Assembly: GCF_001704415.2 (NCBI RefSeq)
Contig: NC_030817.1
Coordinates: 32,499,550 to 32,563,549 of the forward strand
Origin: Capra hircus
Lineage: Eukaryota; Chordata; Mammalia; Artiodactyla; Bovidae
Length of the DNA stretch: 64,000 bases
Direction of reading: 5' to 3'
Within the stretch, counting starts at the first letter, position 1; every line of letters begins with the position of its first letter. Shown here piece by piece: positions 44,163-56,600 of this stretch. The notes under the pieces were generated by a model. The model did not search any database and was not told where the DNA came from. It saw nothing but the letters and a program-made list of their open reading frames with translations. Made by a program: the position numbers and the translations under genes.

Positions 44163-47137
44163 GTAAGGTAATATAATTAAGGAAAAGGGATTTTGCAAAA
44201 CATAAAGGCATTAGTGGATACAACCATGTCAGTCAGTGATCTCACAAAATATTTATATTTCATTTCCACAGATGGATGTTAAATGATATGAAGCAAATTT
44301 TTCAGATAGTTTGAAAGATAATCCAGGAAAGGATAAATATTCAACTAGAAAATCTGACTATATTTTGTAGATCATATTATACCCATTGAAGGTAGTAAAA
44401 GAACCTTTCAAGTATTACAGGATATTTTGCCTAGATACATCAGTATTTAAAACATTTGTTTTAAAAACCTGTTATTAAAGAACCTTCTGATTTGTTTGTA
44501 GTTTAAGGAATTTCTTGGAACCTACAATAAACTTACAGAAACCTGCTTTTTGGACTGTGTCAAAGACTTCACAACAAGAGAAGTAAAACCTGAAGAGGTA
44601 TGAAAACTGTTGCCCACTAAAAATTCTCTAAGGTCATCATAATATAAACGGGATGCCCTCAACATTTTGCTTGTTCCAAGTTATTATATGAATTTAGGCT
44701 ATCTTTATTATTATTATTATTGAAGGATAATTGCTTTATAGAATTTTGTTGTTTTCTGTCAAACGTCAACATGAATCAGCCTGAAGTATACATATATCCC
44801 CTCACTTTTGAACCTCCCTCCCATCTCCCGCCCCATCCCACCCCTCTAGATTGATACAGAGCCCCTGTTTGAGTTTCCTGAGCCATACAGTAAATTCCCA
44901 TTGGCTGTCTATTCTACATATGGTAATGTAAGTTTCCATGTTACTCTCTCCATACATCTCACCCTCTCCTCCCCTCTCCCCATGTCCATAAGTCTATTCG
45001 CTATGTCTGTTTCTCCACTGCTGTCCTTTAAATAAATTCTTCAGTACCGTTTTTCTAGATTCCATATATATGCGTTAGAATACGGCATTTATCTTTCTCT
45101 TTCTGACTCATTTCACTCTGTATAATAGGTTCTTGGTTCATTCACCTCATCAGAACTGACTTAAACGTGTTCCTTTTTATGGTTGAGTAATATTCCATTG
45201 TGTATATGTACGACAGTTTCTTTATCCATTCATCTGTTGATGATCATCTAGGTTGCTTGCATGTTCTAGCTATTGTAAATAGTGTTTCAATGAACAATGG
45301 GATACATGTGTCTTTTTCAGTTTTGGTTTCCTCACTGTATATGCCTAGGAGTGGAATTGCTGGGTCATATGCTGGTTTTATTCCTGGATTTTAAGGAGTC
45401 TACATACGGTCTTCCATAGTGGCTATATCAATTTACATTCCCACCAACAGTGCAAAAGCGTTCCCTTTTCTCTACATCCTCTCCAGCATTTATTGTTTGT
45501 AGACTTTTTGATGTTGGCCATTCTGACTGGTGTGACATGATATCTTTTTGCAGTTTTGATTTGCATTTCTTCTAATAATGAGCAATGTTGAGCATCTCTT
45601 CATGTGTGAGTGAATTTAGGCTATCTTTTATATGTTCTATTGCTCAGAGGAACTTAAACAGCCAAGGACTCTGTGGCATTGAGTTGAATGATATCAAATT
45701 TAATATCACAGCCACACTGAACTATGGCAGACTTTTTATTTTTTATTTTTTTATTTTTTTTGACACTTGATATTTTAATAAGGTTCAGAATCCAGGCCTT
45801 TGAGAATGAAAGTTCAGTTCAGTTCAGTTCAGTTCAGTTCAGTTGCTCAGTCGTGTCCGACTCTTTGCGACCCCATGAATCGCAGCACGCCAGGCCTCCC
45901 TGTCCATCACCATCTCCCGGAGTTCACTCAGACTCACGTCCATCGAGTCAGTGATGCCATCTATATGGCAGACTTCTTAAAGAGAAGATGCCAGGGACTT
46001 GCTGAATATTGTTCCACAGCAAAGATTCTTTTTTATTTTTATTGGAGGCTAATTACTTTACCCTATTGTAGTATTTTTTGCCATACGTTGACACAAATCA
46101 GCCATGGATGTGTATTCCCCAAAGATTCTTAATAATTAGCTTTTAGTCAAGATGCCCAGGCTAGAGAAACTTGACACAGCTCTCCTATCTGACTCTGAGA
46201 ACTCAGGTTAATTTTTGAAAAAGCAGAGCTTGAATCTGGTGGCTCATATTGCATAGATGGACTCTGAAATCTTAACCAGTTCCAAATCTTAACTTTTGAT
46301 AATCTCTTCAAAACAGTTATGTATTTGCTAAAAGTGACATAAACTTCCTCCAGTGGAAGATGCTGATAAATTTTCATGCCAAGAACTTAACATATTAATA
46401 GAACCAACAATCCAATAAGCATTTGTTAAATAAATGACAAAGTTTGAGAGATGCTAAGTAAAATAGTCTTATTAAAAAGTAAAAAGTTGAAAATTAAGAA
46501 TGGGGAGTTCCCTGGGAGTCCAGTGGTTAGGGCTCTGCTTTCACTGCTGACAGCCTGGGTTCAATCCCGGTCAGGGAACGAAGATCCCACAAGCTGCACC
46601 ACATGGCCAAAATTATAATAATAATAGCAACATTGAGAATGACTTTCTCATTAAAAAGGAACAAACCTGCTACCGGACCTTCATTTTGACAATTAGAATA
46701 ACAGATGGGAATGTGGAATTTCACTTACTACTGAAACGTACCTACAGAAAATCTAGTCCAGAAGGCAGGGACTTACCATTGTTTTTAGTACCTACAAACT
46801 GGTAAGCATTCAGTATGTACTAATTTTTATAAATATATGAAGGTATTAACAGTTGAAAGCTATGATCACTTGTGACTTACTGATACCATTTAATTCTCAA
46901 ACATATTCAAAGAAAGACAAGTTTCTTTTGAATGCTTTTTGAATATGTACAGTATTTTTAATTAATATTTTTGTGTTGCCTCTTGGGTCTTTTTATTTCT
47001 AGACTACCTGTTCAGAACATTGCTTACAGAAGTATTTAAAAATGACTCAACGAATATCTATGAGATTTCAGGAATATCATATTCAGCAGAATGAAGCCCT
47101 GGCTGCCAAAGCAGGACTCCTTGGCCAGCCACGATAG
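44124..47137 (+). CDS. TIMM9: TIMM9, complete coding region in three exons
   Basis: Small Tim chaperone. TIMM9 and TIMM10 form a hexamer in the mitochondrial intermembrane space that carries hydrophobic carrier precursors to the TIM22 complex. Coding parts 44124-44162, 44502-44597 and 47003-47137 join to 89 residues, the usual family length. The twin CX3C signature is complete: C28/C32 (TETCFLDC) and C48/C52 (TTCSEHC), known to form two intramolecular disulfides. The ATG sits 25 nt into its exon and starts [14 protein letters not shown] non-coding first exon must lie upstream, probably in the CpG-rich block shared with KIAA0586. The 3' end faces TOMM20L. Confidence 0.98.
44163..44501 (+). other. 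TIMM9: TIMM9 intron between coding exons 1 and 2
   Basis: A 339-bp intron with no recognised repeat. Confidence 0.8.
44502..44597 (+). CDS. TIMM9: TIMM9 middle coding exon (residues 14-45)
   Basis: A 96-nt, phase-0 exon with acceptor tttgtag and donor gtatga. It carries the first CX3C pair in [12 protein letters not shown]. Confidence 0.97.
44707..45610 (-). mobile_element. Ruminant L1, 5'-truncated, with 18-bp target duplication
   Basis: A reverse L1 3' end. The (attatt)n start is the complement of the tail, followed by gaaggataattgctttatag, ccctctagattgatacagag, gtaatattccattgtgtata, ggaattgctgggtcatatgc and cattcccaccaacagtgcaa. Flanks tgaatttaggctatcttt at 44689-44706 and 45611-45628 are identical. 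Inside TIMM9 intron 2. Confidence 0.93.
45735..45963 (-). mobile_element. BovB 3' end with extra 3' sequence and A-rich tail, flanked by duplication
   Basis: Read on the minus strand: BovB terminal sequence (45843-45963), the (gaact)n BovB tail (45811-45842), about 45 bp of unrelated sequence (45765-45810) and an (aaaaat)n-type tail (45735-45762). Flanks tatggcagactt at 45723-45734 and 45964-45975 are identical, so all parts inserted together. Confidence 0.8.
45811..45842. repeat. (AGTTC)n BovB tail microsatellite
   Basis: About six perfect copies of agttc, the usual pentamer tail of BovB. Confidence 0.92.
46031..46119 (-). mobile_element. Very short L1 3' end with 11-bp target duplication
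   Basis: About 89 bp: a T-rich start (tail complement), ttggaggctaattactttac and acaaatcagccatggatg from the ruminant L1 3' end. Flanks caaagattctt at 46020-46030 and 46120-46130. Confidence 0.88.
46131..46500 (+). other. TIMM9: TIMM9 intron 2, unique-looking part
   Basis: No repeat or exon recognised. Confidence 0.6.
46505..46630 (+). mobile_element. CHR-type SINE, short copy
   Basis: From gagttccctgggagtccagt to gccaaaattataataataat. Confidence 0.88.
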
Positions 47138-47425
47138 AGAAGTCCTAACAGAGGGACTTTTGATGAAAGATTGCCAACAGCTATTGCACTGGAAATGAGG
47201 ATTCACCTGATAGAATCCTCTGAAAGCAGTAGCCACCATGTTAAACCACCTGTCATGACTGGCAAATGGAAACAACTGGAGAAACAAAATTGTTATATAC
47301 AGGAGTAATCAAAATAGAAGGTCTTATTGTTCAGTGAAAATAATAAGATGCAACACTTGTTGAGGCCTTAAGATTCAGCAGCTTGGTCAGTTGATTAGAA
47401 AAATAAACCATTGTTTCTTCAATTG
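47003..47425 (+). CDS. TIMM9: TIMM9 last exon: residues 46-89 and 3' UTR
   Basis: The acceptor is tttctag. Coding to the TAG at 47135-47137, with the second CX3C pair in [14 protein letters not shown] and the C-terminus [11 protein letters not shown]. The 3' UTR contains aataaa at 47402-47407, followed by GT-rich sequence, so cleavage near 47425 is inferred. Confidence 0.95.
47402..47407 (+). terminator. TIMM9: TIMM9 poly(A) signal
   Basis: aataaa, 265 nt after the stop codon and followed by ttgtttcttcaattgtgact. A second aataaa at 47490-47495 could extend the transcript into the TOMM20L 3' end. Confidence 0.75.
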
Positions 47426-47454
47426 TGACTGTTAATTTTAAAGCAAAATATCAT

Positions 47455-47629
47455 GTATGAGATAGAAAAAACTTTATTACTATAAGTAAAATAAATGGAA
47501 ATATCACTGAGCAGTTGTTTATACTATATAATTCCATAGCATTCTGACTGGACTGTGGATACGTTGAAGTGTTTTTCAGTCACGATCATCCTCCAAGTAT
47601 TCCTGTTCATTCATGTCTGCCTCAAATTG
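47455..47629 (-). CDS. TOMM20L: TOMM20L last exon: residues 133-149 and 3' UTR
   Basis: The acceptor is TACCAG. Encodes QFEADMNEQEYLEDDRD, with a TGA at 47576-47578. The 3' UTR is only about 120 nt if the aataaa at 47473-47478 is used; the cleavage site is inferred. Confidence 0.92.
47473..47478 (-). terminator. TOMM20L: TOMM20L poly(A) signal
   Basis: The plus strand tttatt gives aataaa on the minus strand, about 98 nt after the TOMM20L stop codon. Confidence 0.7.
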
Positions 47630-50600
47630 CTGGTAAATACATAAAATAGTTACTTGCTAATCATTTTAACGCATGATCCTTTTCTTTTCTCCCTTCTTGT
47701 GCCATGGTGGGCACTACACATTCTTATCCTAGCTACATTTTCATATATCTTCAGGAAACATTCCATCTGACACTGCTTGGTAGTATTTAAGAGGTGATTA
47801 TTGTGCTTTAGTGGAGACTGTTGCTTTGCATTTTGTTTAAAAGCTGAGAATCCACCATGAACGATTCCAAGTTAGACCAACAGTATGCAGTATATTCTCA
47901 GCTACTGCATGTGATCAATTGTAATAAAAAGTAAACCAAAGTTAAAGTAGCGCCCTAGAGCTAAACAATTCCATGCATTTGCAGGAAATTCTAATCAATG
48001 TATAAGTACATGCAGCAGTTTGTTATCAAATGAAATTCATTCATAAGCCAATTTTTAAATAGGTATCAGTCCACTTACGAATATAAACTAGTAATTAAGA
48101 GAATACTAACTAGCCTATATGTTTAAATTTACCAAAGTGTGATTTGTCATATTGGAAAGTAGAAGTATTATTCTGCTTCGACAATTTACAGTTTTCTATA
48201 TTTGTTCTATAGGCCATTAGGTCATTTATCTAACAATACCACTTATAGGCCTCTGTTGACACTGCAGTCAGTCAATAGCAGTGATGTCTTTGAAAGTACA
48301 AAGATAAACAATGTTAACTTTAAAGTTGAAATGTTAAAACATGTATAATACTCAACAAAATATACAATCCATCATAGTCAAAGGAACATGAAAGAAGAAA
48401 CTTGTTTCATCTTAAGAAAAGCAAACAAAAATTCAGAGATGTTACTCATTTAAAACTTGGGGTCATTCACACACATACTTTGCTATTTTTATCTAATCAA
48501 GCCCAACATGGTTATTTACAGTGTTCAGTTAACAAAGATAAATATGTGCTTACCTGGCAAATAAGGGGAATTTTGTGCAATAGCATCTCAAATACCTTGG
48601 GAGGAAATGTGTGTTTGAAAACTTTCAGAAGTTCCTGTGGTTGCCCACACACCAAAAGGGCATTGCTGAGATGTTCAACCCCCATTCGATCCTCTCCTGA
48701 ATAGATTGATAAGTTTACAGCAGGATTTTAAAGTTCCTCAAACATATATTCTACAAATTATCAAGAAAGCTCCAATCATTAAAACTACAAAAGCATATCA
48801 AACTAAAGACTATGCTAAGTCACTTCAGTCGTGTCCGACTCTGTGCAGCCCCACAGATGGCAGCCCACCAGGCTCCCCCGTCCCTGGGATTCTCCAGGCA
48901 AGAACACTGGAGTGGGTTGCCATTTCCTTCTTCAGTGCATAACAGTGAAAAGTGAAAGTGAAGTTGCTCAGTCAAGTCCAACCCTCAGCGACCCCATGGA
49001 CTGCAGTCTTCCAGGCCACTCCGTCCATGGGATTTTCTAGGCAAGAGTACTGGAGTGGGGTGCCATTGCCTTCTCTGAAAGACTATGAACAAGTCTCAAA
49101 AAGAATAACTAGTATAAATGGAAATGTTGAGCTGCCTGTTAGATTCACTGTGATCAGGCTACAGTGTGAATAACTTTCTGACCCAAATTACCATTTAAAA
49201 GTGCACTCTTGAATTGGAAATGTTCATGTTCTGCAATTCGGGTATGCAAGAGGGAATATTGAGTTTATTTTAAAAAGGCTGGTGTCTGTCATTAGTGATG
49301 AGTTATCTTTACCTATGTGGTTGATGAAATATTACAGATGAGACATCTTGATATCCTAGCTAAATGAGACTTTTGCAGAATAGACTGTATTATTAAAGAG
49401 CTGAAGCACAATTTAGTGTAACCATGAATTATGTATCTAGGGGAAGACAGATGAGTTTTAGAATGACTGGCTATAAAATAAGAATGAAAATTTGTGAAGA
49501 GTGGAAATTAATGATAGGACTTTAAGTTAAAACATGTAATGACTTAATCTCACTATCTCCTTTTAGGAAAATCAGGCAAAGATCAATTTAAAGTTTCAAA
49601 GCTAATTAATGCCAGAATTAGTAATAGCACCCAGTTTTCTGAACCTTGAGACTACAGTGTGCTGCCTCTCCTTCACATGTTTTCTAATAACAGAAGTTGA
49701 AATTTTGACATATTTAATACAACTAAGTAGGAAACAAACACTTTGTATCAAACCCTAGTTTAATAGTGACTGCTCTCAAGTTGATGGAGCTAACATAACC
49801 CCAAAACTAATCAGTTTGGTTAATTATGTCAACCAACGATTAAATCCAATCAAATTAGCTAGTCAGAAATTTCTATGAAAAGTTTTGGCTCTGTGGTCCC
49901 TCTGGTTACCTAGACATAAAAACAACTGAGACGGCTACAGAACTACCTGACAGCAAAGTAGTGAAGCCTGGGTTGGCAGTGGTGGCAGAAGTGACTGGAG
50001 AAAACATTACAGAAAATTAGCTGAAAAACTATTGCATTGGAACAGTGTTTCTCAACAAGCATGTGGTAATAACCTAGGGGAGTTTAAAGAATAATAACTT
50101 GTATATTACATCTGGAGAAAACCATAATTTGAAAAGATACATGCACCCCATTGTTCACTACAGCATTATTTACCAAGACACGGAGGCAACCTAAATGTCC
50201 ATCAACAGGTGAATGTTAAATAAGATGTGGTACATATAAACAATGGAATTCTACTCAGCCATGAAAAGAACAAAATAATGTCATTTGCAGTGACACGGAT
50301 GGACCCAGAGATTGTCATACTAAGTGAAGTAAGTCAGAAAGATAAATACACTCTCATATCACTAACGTGGAATCTAAAAAAATGACACAAAGGAACTTAT
50401 TTACAAAACAAATAGACTCAAACAGAAAACAAAGTTATGGTAACCAATGGGGAGAGACAAATTAGAAATCTGAGATTAATTTATACACACTGCTAAATAC
50501 AAAATAGGTAACCAACAAGGGAACTATAGGGAACTATACTCAAGATCCTATAAGAGAAAAAATCTGAAAAATATATGTATAACTGAACCACTGTGCTGTA

Positions 50601-53600
50601 CACTTGAAAGTAACACAACATTGTAAACCAATGACACTTCAATAAAAAAATTCTGATACCTGGGTCCTACCCCAGAGATTCTTATTTAATTGGTTTTGGG
50701 TTTGGTGGGGATTTAAAGAATAAGCAACCAATGAGAATTTTAGAAATAAAATAGAAGTATATAACCCTAAAAGTGCTAATTATTTTAGGGGCTCACAGAA
50801 ATAATGTTATCATCCCGGAGAGAAAAATCTAAAAACTCAAGTTTGCAATTTTTATCATCTCAATATTTGTAATATTCACCTCTATATCTATGATAGCTCT
50901 TAAAGATTAAATGAAAATAAAATATAATAAAATTATTTTTCTTTTGATTTATAATTCATCATTTTCCTATCCATATTTATAGTGTCCTAACTCAAAAAAT
51001 GTTAAAGGTGAAAGGTTCTTTGTATTTTAATTGCCTCTATATCAAAGGAGTATCTAGGGCTTCATCCAGACTTGTGTGGCCCCTAGTTTATGTAATCTGG
51101 CCCCTTTTAAGAAAAAGAATATGAAATTAACAACACAAGATTGGCAGGAACCTTCCCAGAACCTTCAGAGGGGCCCTTGGAAATGAAAGTCCTTAACGCT
51201 TACATTTCATCATCTTGTGTAAAATAACTCCTATTTACGTCATTTAAGTCAGCTCTAACTATTCATTTTGTCACTAACATTTAACAGACTTTTTAGTCCA
51301 TTTATAATAATACATTAAAGAAAATAGTTGTACTGAATAAAAATACTGAAATTTCAAATTATAATGATTAATGTGCAATGCCTTTGAATGGCTTTTTCAT
51401 TTCTTAAAACATTTAAGCCATTGGATTAAGACATTGGATTAAAAAATATTCTTGGATATTGCTATGAGTTTTCCAGGATTTTGACTTACTTTTTGCTTTT
51501 ATAAATCCTGGAGGATGTTACCTTTCTAAATGCAGAGTGAAAAAAAGTCTCCAAAAATGACAAAAAAGAGAAGCAGAAATAGCTGTAGGCACTGTGATAT
51601 ACATGGGAATTTGCAACACGTGAAAAAAAGACATAAATGGGTGTGGTGCTCATTCATCCAACAATATCATTTATGCTTTACCTAAGACGCTTCAAAACAA
51701 TTTTTCTTTCTAGCTTTAAACACCACAATAAGGAGGGAAGTGGGAGGGGGGTTCATGTTTGGGAATGCATGTAAGAATTAAAGATTTTAAAATTAAAAAA
51801 TAAAAAATTAAAAAAAAAGATATTACTATATACAATGTTTATAAAATACTTATATTATCTACCATTACTTTACCTGACAACATTGTGAAGTTTCTCAAAT
51901 CTATCTTGGTGTATGTGAGGATAAGTCATAATTCAAAATACAATTCGTGGTCATTAAGTGCAAGGTACCCCCACAGGTATCATTACACTGAATGATCACT
52001 CATAATAATTTTATCATCAAAGTAAGTATTTTATTAAGAATATGCTTAGGCAGGAAAAATTTTATAAAGAAGTTAATTTTTTTTTTTTTTACATTTTCAT
52101 TCATACAACATTAGTCATTTGGAAAACTCATTTACTTAGAATTTTATATGACAGTAAATAAGGTGTTCTTGTATTTGGCTGTGCTTCTCTCTCTGCCCAC
52201 TTCCAAGACTGCAACATGAACTTGAATACAGACTCTTAACAGAGTGGAGCTGGACAGCAATGAAGTGAAAATGCTGGGACAGTTTCTCTTTAACTGAAGC
52301 AAGCTGGTTAACACATCTAGCTAGTTAAGTTTTTTGACATAAAAATACCAATCTATAAATATTTCTCAAACATCAGTTATCATAAATAACTGCTTACAAA
52401 AGTATGTTTACATTCTTACCTCTGGATAAGCAAAGTTCTCCCATTCGTACCTCTTGCAGAAAAAATTCTTGTAATTTTTCATTTTTTGCTGGATCCCACA
52501 ACTAAAAGAGTCACAGAATATTTAACAATAAGTAACAACTGTAAGGTATATGGTTACTAGGCAAAACTGAGGGCTTCTCTCGTGGCTCAGCAGTGAAGAA
52601 TCCAGCTGCCAATGCCTGCCTGATGCAGAAGACTTGGGTTCGACCCCTGGGTTCAGAAGATCGCCTGGAGAAGGAAATGGCAACCCACTCCAGTATTCTT
52701 GCCTGGGAAATCCCATGAACAGAGGAGCCTAGCAGGCTAACTTTTATTTTAAAAGCACATCTTGAATCTAGTCTCTAAATGCAGAGTATGACAAATGCAG
52801 TTGTTCTTTATATTTAAAACAATTTCTTAAAATGGAGTTATAATTTCAGGCAACTAAAAAGAAAAGCAGAAAAACATGGCAGGTGGTGGCTGTGACTTGT
52901 CACCAGGCACATTTGATGGCCTTCCTAGATGGCACCTTGTGAAACCAGCACATCCACCGTCTGCCAGGCTGCAGCCCGGCCAGCTTTATTCTTCAGTTAC
53001 CTTAATCCTTTGACACCCTGATCACCATTTTACATCAGCTTTTGTACTTTTCCATATATTTTCATGAGTTATATTGTCATTTAGATCTAACAACTCTGAG
53101 AAATAAAGTCAGTCGACTAGGGTAATTTCTTAATTTAGCTCTGGTTATAATTGTAAAAAAAAGTTGAACCTCACCCTCCTAAAAGAAAAAAAAGAAAAAC
53201 ATGGCATATTCAAGTTTGGTTAAGATGTTTGTAACAACTTCACATTTTACCCAGCTTGCTAAGTACACATAGGAGAAATCCACTGTAACCAACTCTAACA
53301 AAGGTAGCTTTCTTAGTATGTTGCAAACCTATTTCCTTGCTTAGAGTATTAACACTGCTTGTTGATTTAGCAAAGGGCATGGTGGGGGTTGACAGGGCAG
53401 TTGGTGATATTCAGAAGGATGCTATGGTTTGCTACAGCCTGTTTCAAGAAAGTGACCAGGTTCACAGGATAGGATCATCACTGGTACTAAGCTAAGAGCT
53501 GTCTTTAAAGCTAACGTGGGCAAACCATGCTCAAAGTATCCACTCCACAGTCACTGCACCTTCAGTCGTTTATATCTGGAGGGTTTTTGTGTTTGTTTTC

Positions 53601-56600
53601 CCCAAGAATTATCTTTTTTAAATAGGATGAACCAGCAGATTGTAAGCTTTTCTCAGCAAACATGCTGATGATCAGTAACAATCACAAGTTTCATTCAAGA
53701 GATGTTTAGTGAACAGGACACTGTAGGGAAAGCTGGCGAGGGAAGTAGATCTAGACTCCTGTGCCCATCCCCACGGAGCCCAGAGTCTAACCAAGAGAAA
53801 AAAGCATGCCTGAGATCAGTAACACATCAACAACAAAGTCCAGTGTCTTCTGAGGCTCAAAATATTCACACGTTCCATTTGGTTGGGAGACCAGGGAAAG
53901 TTCCTCAGAAAAGATGGCATTTGAAATGTGGAGAAGCTCAGTGAAAGTCTGATGAAGAAAGAATACAAGTGGACTTCCCTGGTGGTCCAGTGATTAAGAA
54001 TCCGCCTGTCAATGCAAGGGACACAGGTTCAATCCCTGGTCCAAGAAGATTCCACATCCTACGGGGCAACTAGGCCCGTGCGCCACAACTACCGAAGCCT
54101 GCATGCCTGGAGCCTATGCTCTGCAGTGAGAGAAGCCACCGCAACACGAAAGCCCTCACACTGCAACAAAGAGTAGCTCTCTGCTCCCGGCAACCAGAGA
54201 AAGCTCACATGCAGTAACAAAGACCCAGTGCAGCCAAACAAATTAAATAACTTTTTTAAAGAAGAAATCCTAATAGGTCTAATTTTTAAAAAAAAGTACA
54301 ACTGACACAAAATTGCAGGGAAAATAACAAGTGATCTTACGTAGCTGGATTATAATATGGTGAATGAAGCAACAATGATAAATACCAGTTGCTGAAGCCC
54401 AGCTATGGACTGAAAGCTTTCCATATATTATGTCTCATTCCTAGGAAAAGAAGGCTATCTATATAGAAGGCACCCATGATGCCAGGTCCACGGTGCGAAG
54501 CTAAGTGGATTCATCTTTCATCTGCAGAGTAGGGAGCTGCGTTACAGAGCTGCAGATTAGAAGGAATTTATTCTGACAGCATAAGAGGTAGTAAGACAAG
54601 TTAGGAAATTATTATAATATTCTGGGTAAAAGGTAATAAAAGCCTGAAGTAGTGAAGGAGCAATGGAAACAGAAAGGGAAAAGAGTATGAGATGGTTGTG
54701 CGTGGTTTAGTGGCTGAGTCGTGTCCAACTCTTTTGACCCCATGGACTGTAGCCTGACAGGCTCCTCTGTCCATGGAATTTCCCAGACAAGAATACTGGA
54801 GTGGGTTGTCATTTCCTTCTCCAAGGGATCTTCCCAACCAAGGGATGGAACTCCCATCCCCTGCACAGCAGGCAGAGTCTTTACTGCTAAGCCACCGGGG
54901 AAGCCCAGAGTATGAGACACAAAACAGAAAAATAAGAATTGGGGATTGACTGTGGAAGATGAGGTTGATATTTGAGCGGGGTCACAACAGAGAGCAATAT
55001 CAGCATCACAGGGAAACAGGAGAAGGAACACTGGCAAGGGATGAGATGATGAATTTACTTCTGAACACACAAAGCAGAGGTGCCAACAGAATATCGAAGA
55101 CTGCAGAGTCTGGCAGGCAGGCAAAATCTGGGGCCCCAGGTCTAGAGATCTGAGTTCACTTAGTGAGAAGAGAAGGAGCTTCCGGGGGCACAAGGGATTA
55201 TGCAGAATCTGAGATCAGTGTTTCACAAAGGATGGGCTTAAGGAACTATTAAAACTGCAGTTTTCTTGGGCTCCACCTAGACCTACCAAATCAATTTCTC
55301 TGAGTAGAGCTCAGGAATCTGGATTTTTAATGAGCTCCTCAGATGACTCTTAAATTTTGAAGTCTGAGAATTACTGCCGGCATAACCACTGGGCTCCCTC
55401 TGACCTTCTAAATCACAATGGCTGGTGCTTGGGTCAAATAATCTGTTTTAACAAATGCCCCAGGTAAATCTAATGCAGAAGAATCACAGACCATGCTGTG
55501 GGAAACAAAAAGGGCTGGGCTGAGGAAGAACAGAGATCCTGTAAGTAGGAAGAGATATCTCTCTGTGCCTTAGTTTATTCATCTTAAAACTAGAAGAACA
55601 GAGTTGTTATGAGAATTATATAAAAGAACATTTGAAAAATCCTGCTTCTGCCTCTTCTTCATTTGACATAAACAGACCTTTATCATTTCCCTCCTGGACT
55701 GCCACTGATTTTCCTGTCTTTGACTTCCCTCCTCCACCCCATACTTCAAAAAGAAATAATTGCATCCATTTCCTGAAATAAAGTCACCATCACTGGTTAT
55801 CCACCACAACAGAAAAATTTCAAAACTTTTAAATTTGGCATCAAAGACTTCCACAATAAGACACCAAACTACCACTCAGCTATCTATCTCTTTGGCCACA
55901 CACTTTAAATATTGCAATTTCAAGGTCTGTGCCTCTGCACAAGCTGTTTCTCTCTGCCTACAATAATCATGGCATCCGGTCCCATCACTTCATGGCAAAT
56001 AGATGGGAAACAATGGCAGACTTTATTTTGGGGGGCTCCAAAATCACTGCAGATGGTGACTGCAGCCATGAAATTAAAAGATGCTTATTACTTAGAAGAA
56101 AAGTATGACCAACCTAGACAGCATATTAAAAAACAGAGACATTACTTGGCCAACAAAGGTCCATCTAGTTAGTCAAGGCTATGGTTTTTCCAGTAGTCAT
56201 GTATGGACATGAGAGTTGGACTATAAAGAAAGCTGATGCCGAAGAACTGATGCCTTTGAACTGTGGTGTTGGGGAAGACTCTTGAGAGTCCCTTAGACTG
56301 CAAGGAGATCTAACCAGTTAATCCTAAAGGAGATTAGTCCTGAGTGTTCATTGGAAGGACTGATGTTGAAGCTGAAACTCCAATACTTTGGCCATCTGAT
56401 GCAAAGAGCTGACTCATTTGCAAAGACCCTGATGCTGAGGAAAATTGAAGGCGGGAGGAGAAGGGGACAACAGAGGATGAGATGGTTGGATGGCATCACT
56501 GACTTGATGGACATGAGTTTAAGTAAACTCCGGGAGTTGGTGATGGACAGGAAGGCCTGGCGTGCTGCAGTCCATGCAGTTGCAAAGAGTCGAACACGAC

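Noticed and set aside
54612..55193. 193-codon minus-strand frame
   Set aside because: Its middle is SINE translation (LPAVQGMGVPSLGWEDPLEK type); the ends are random intron sequence.
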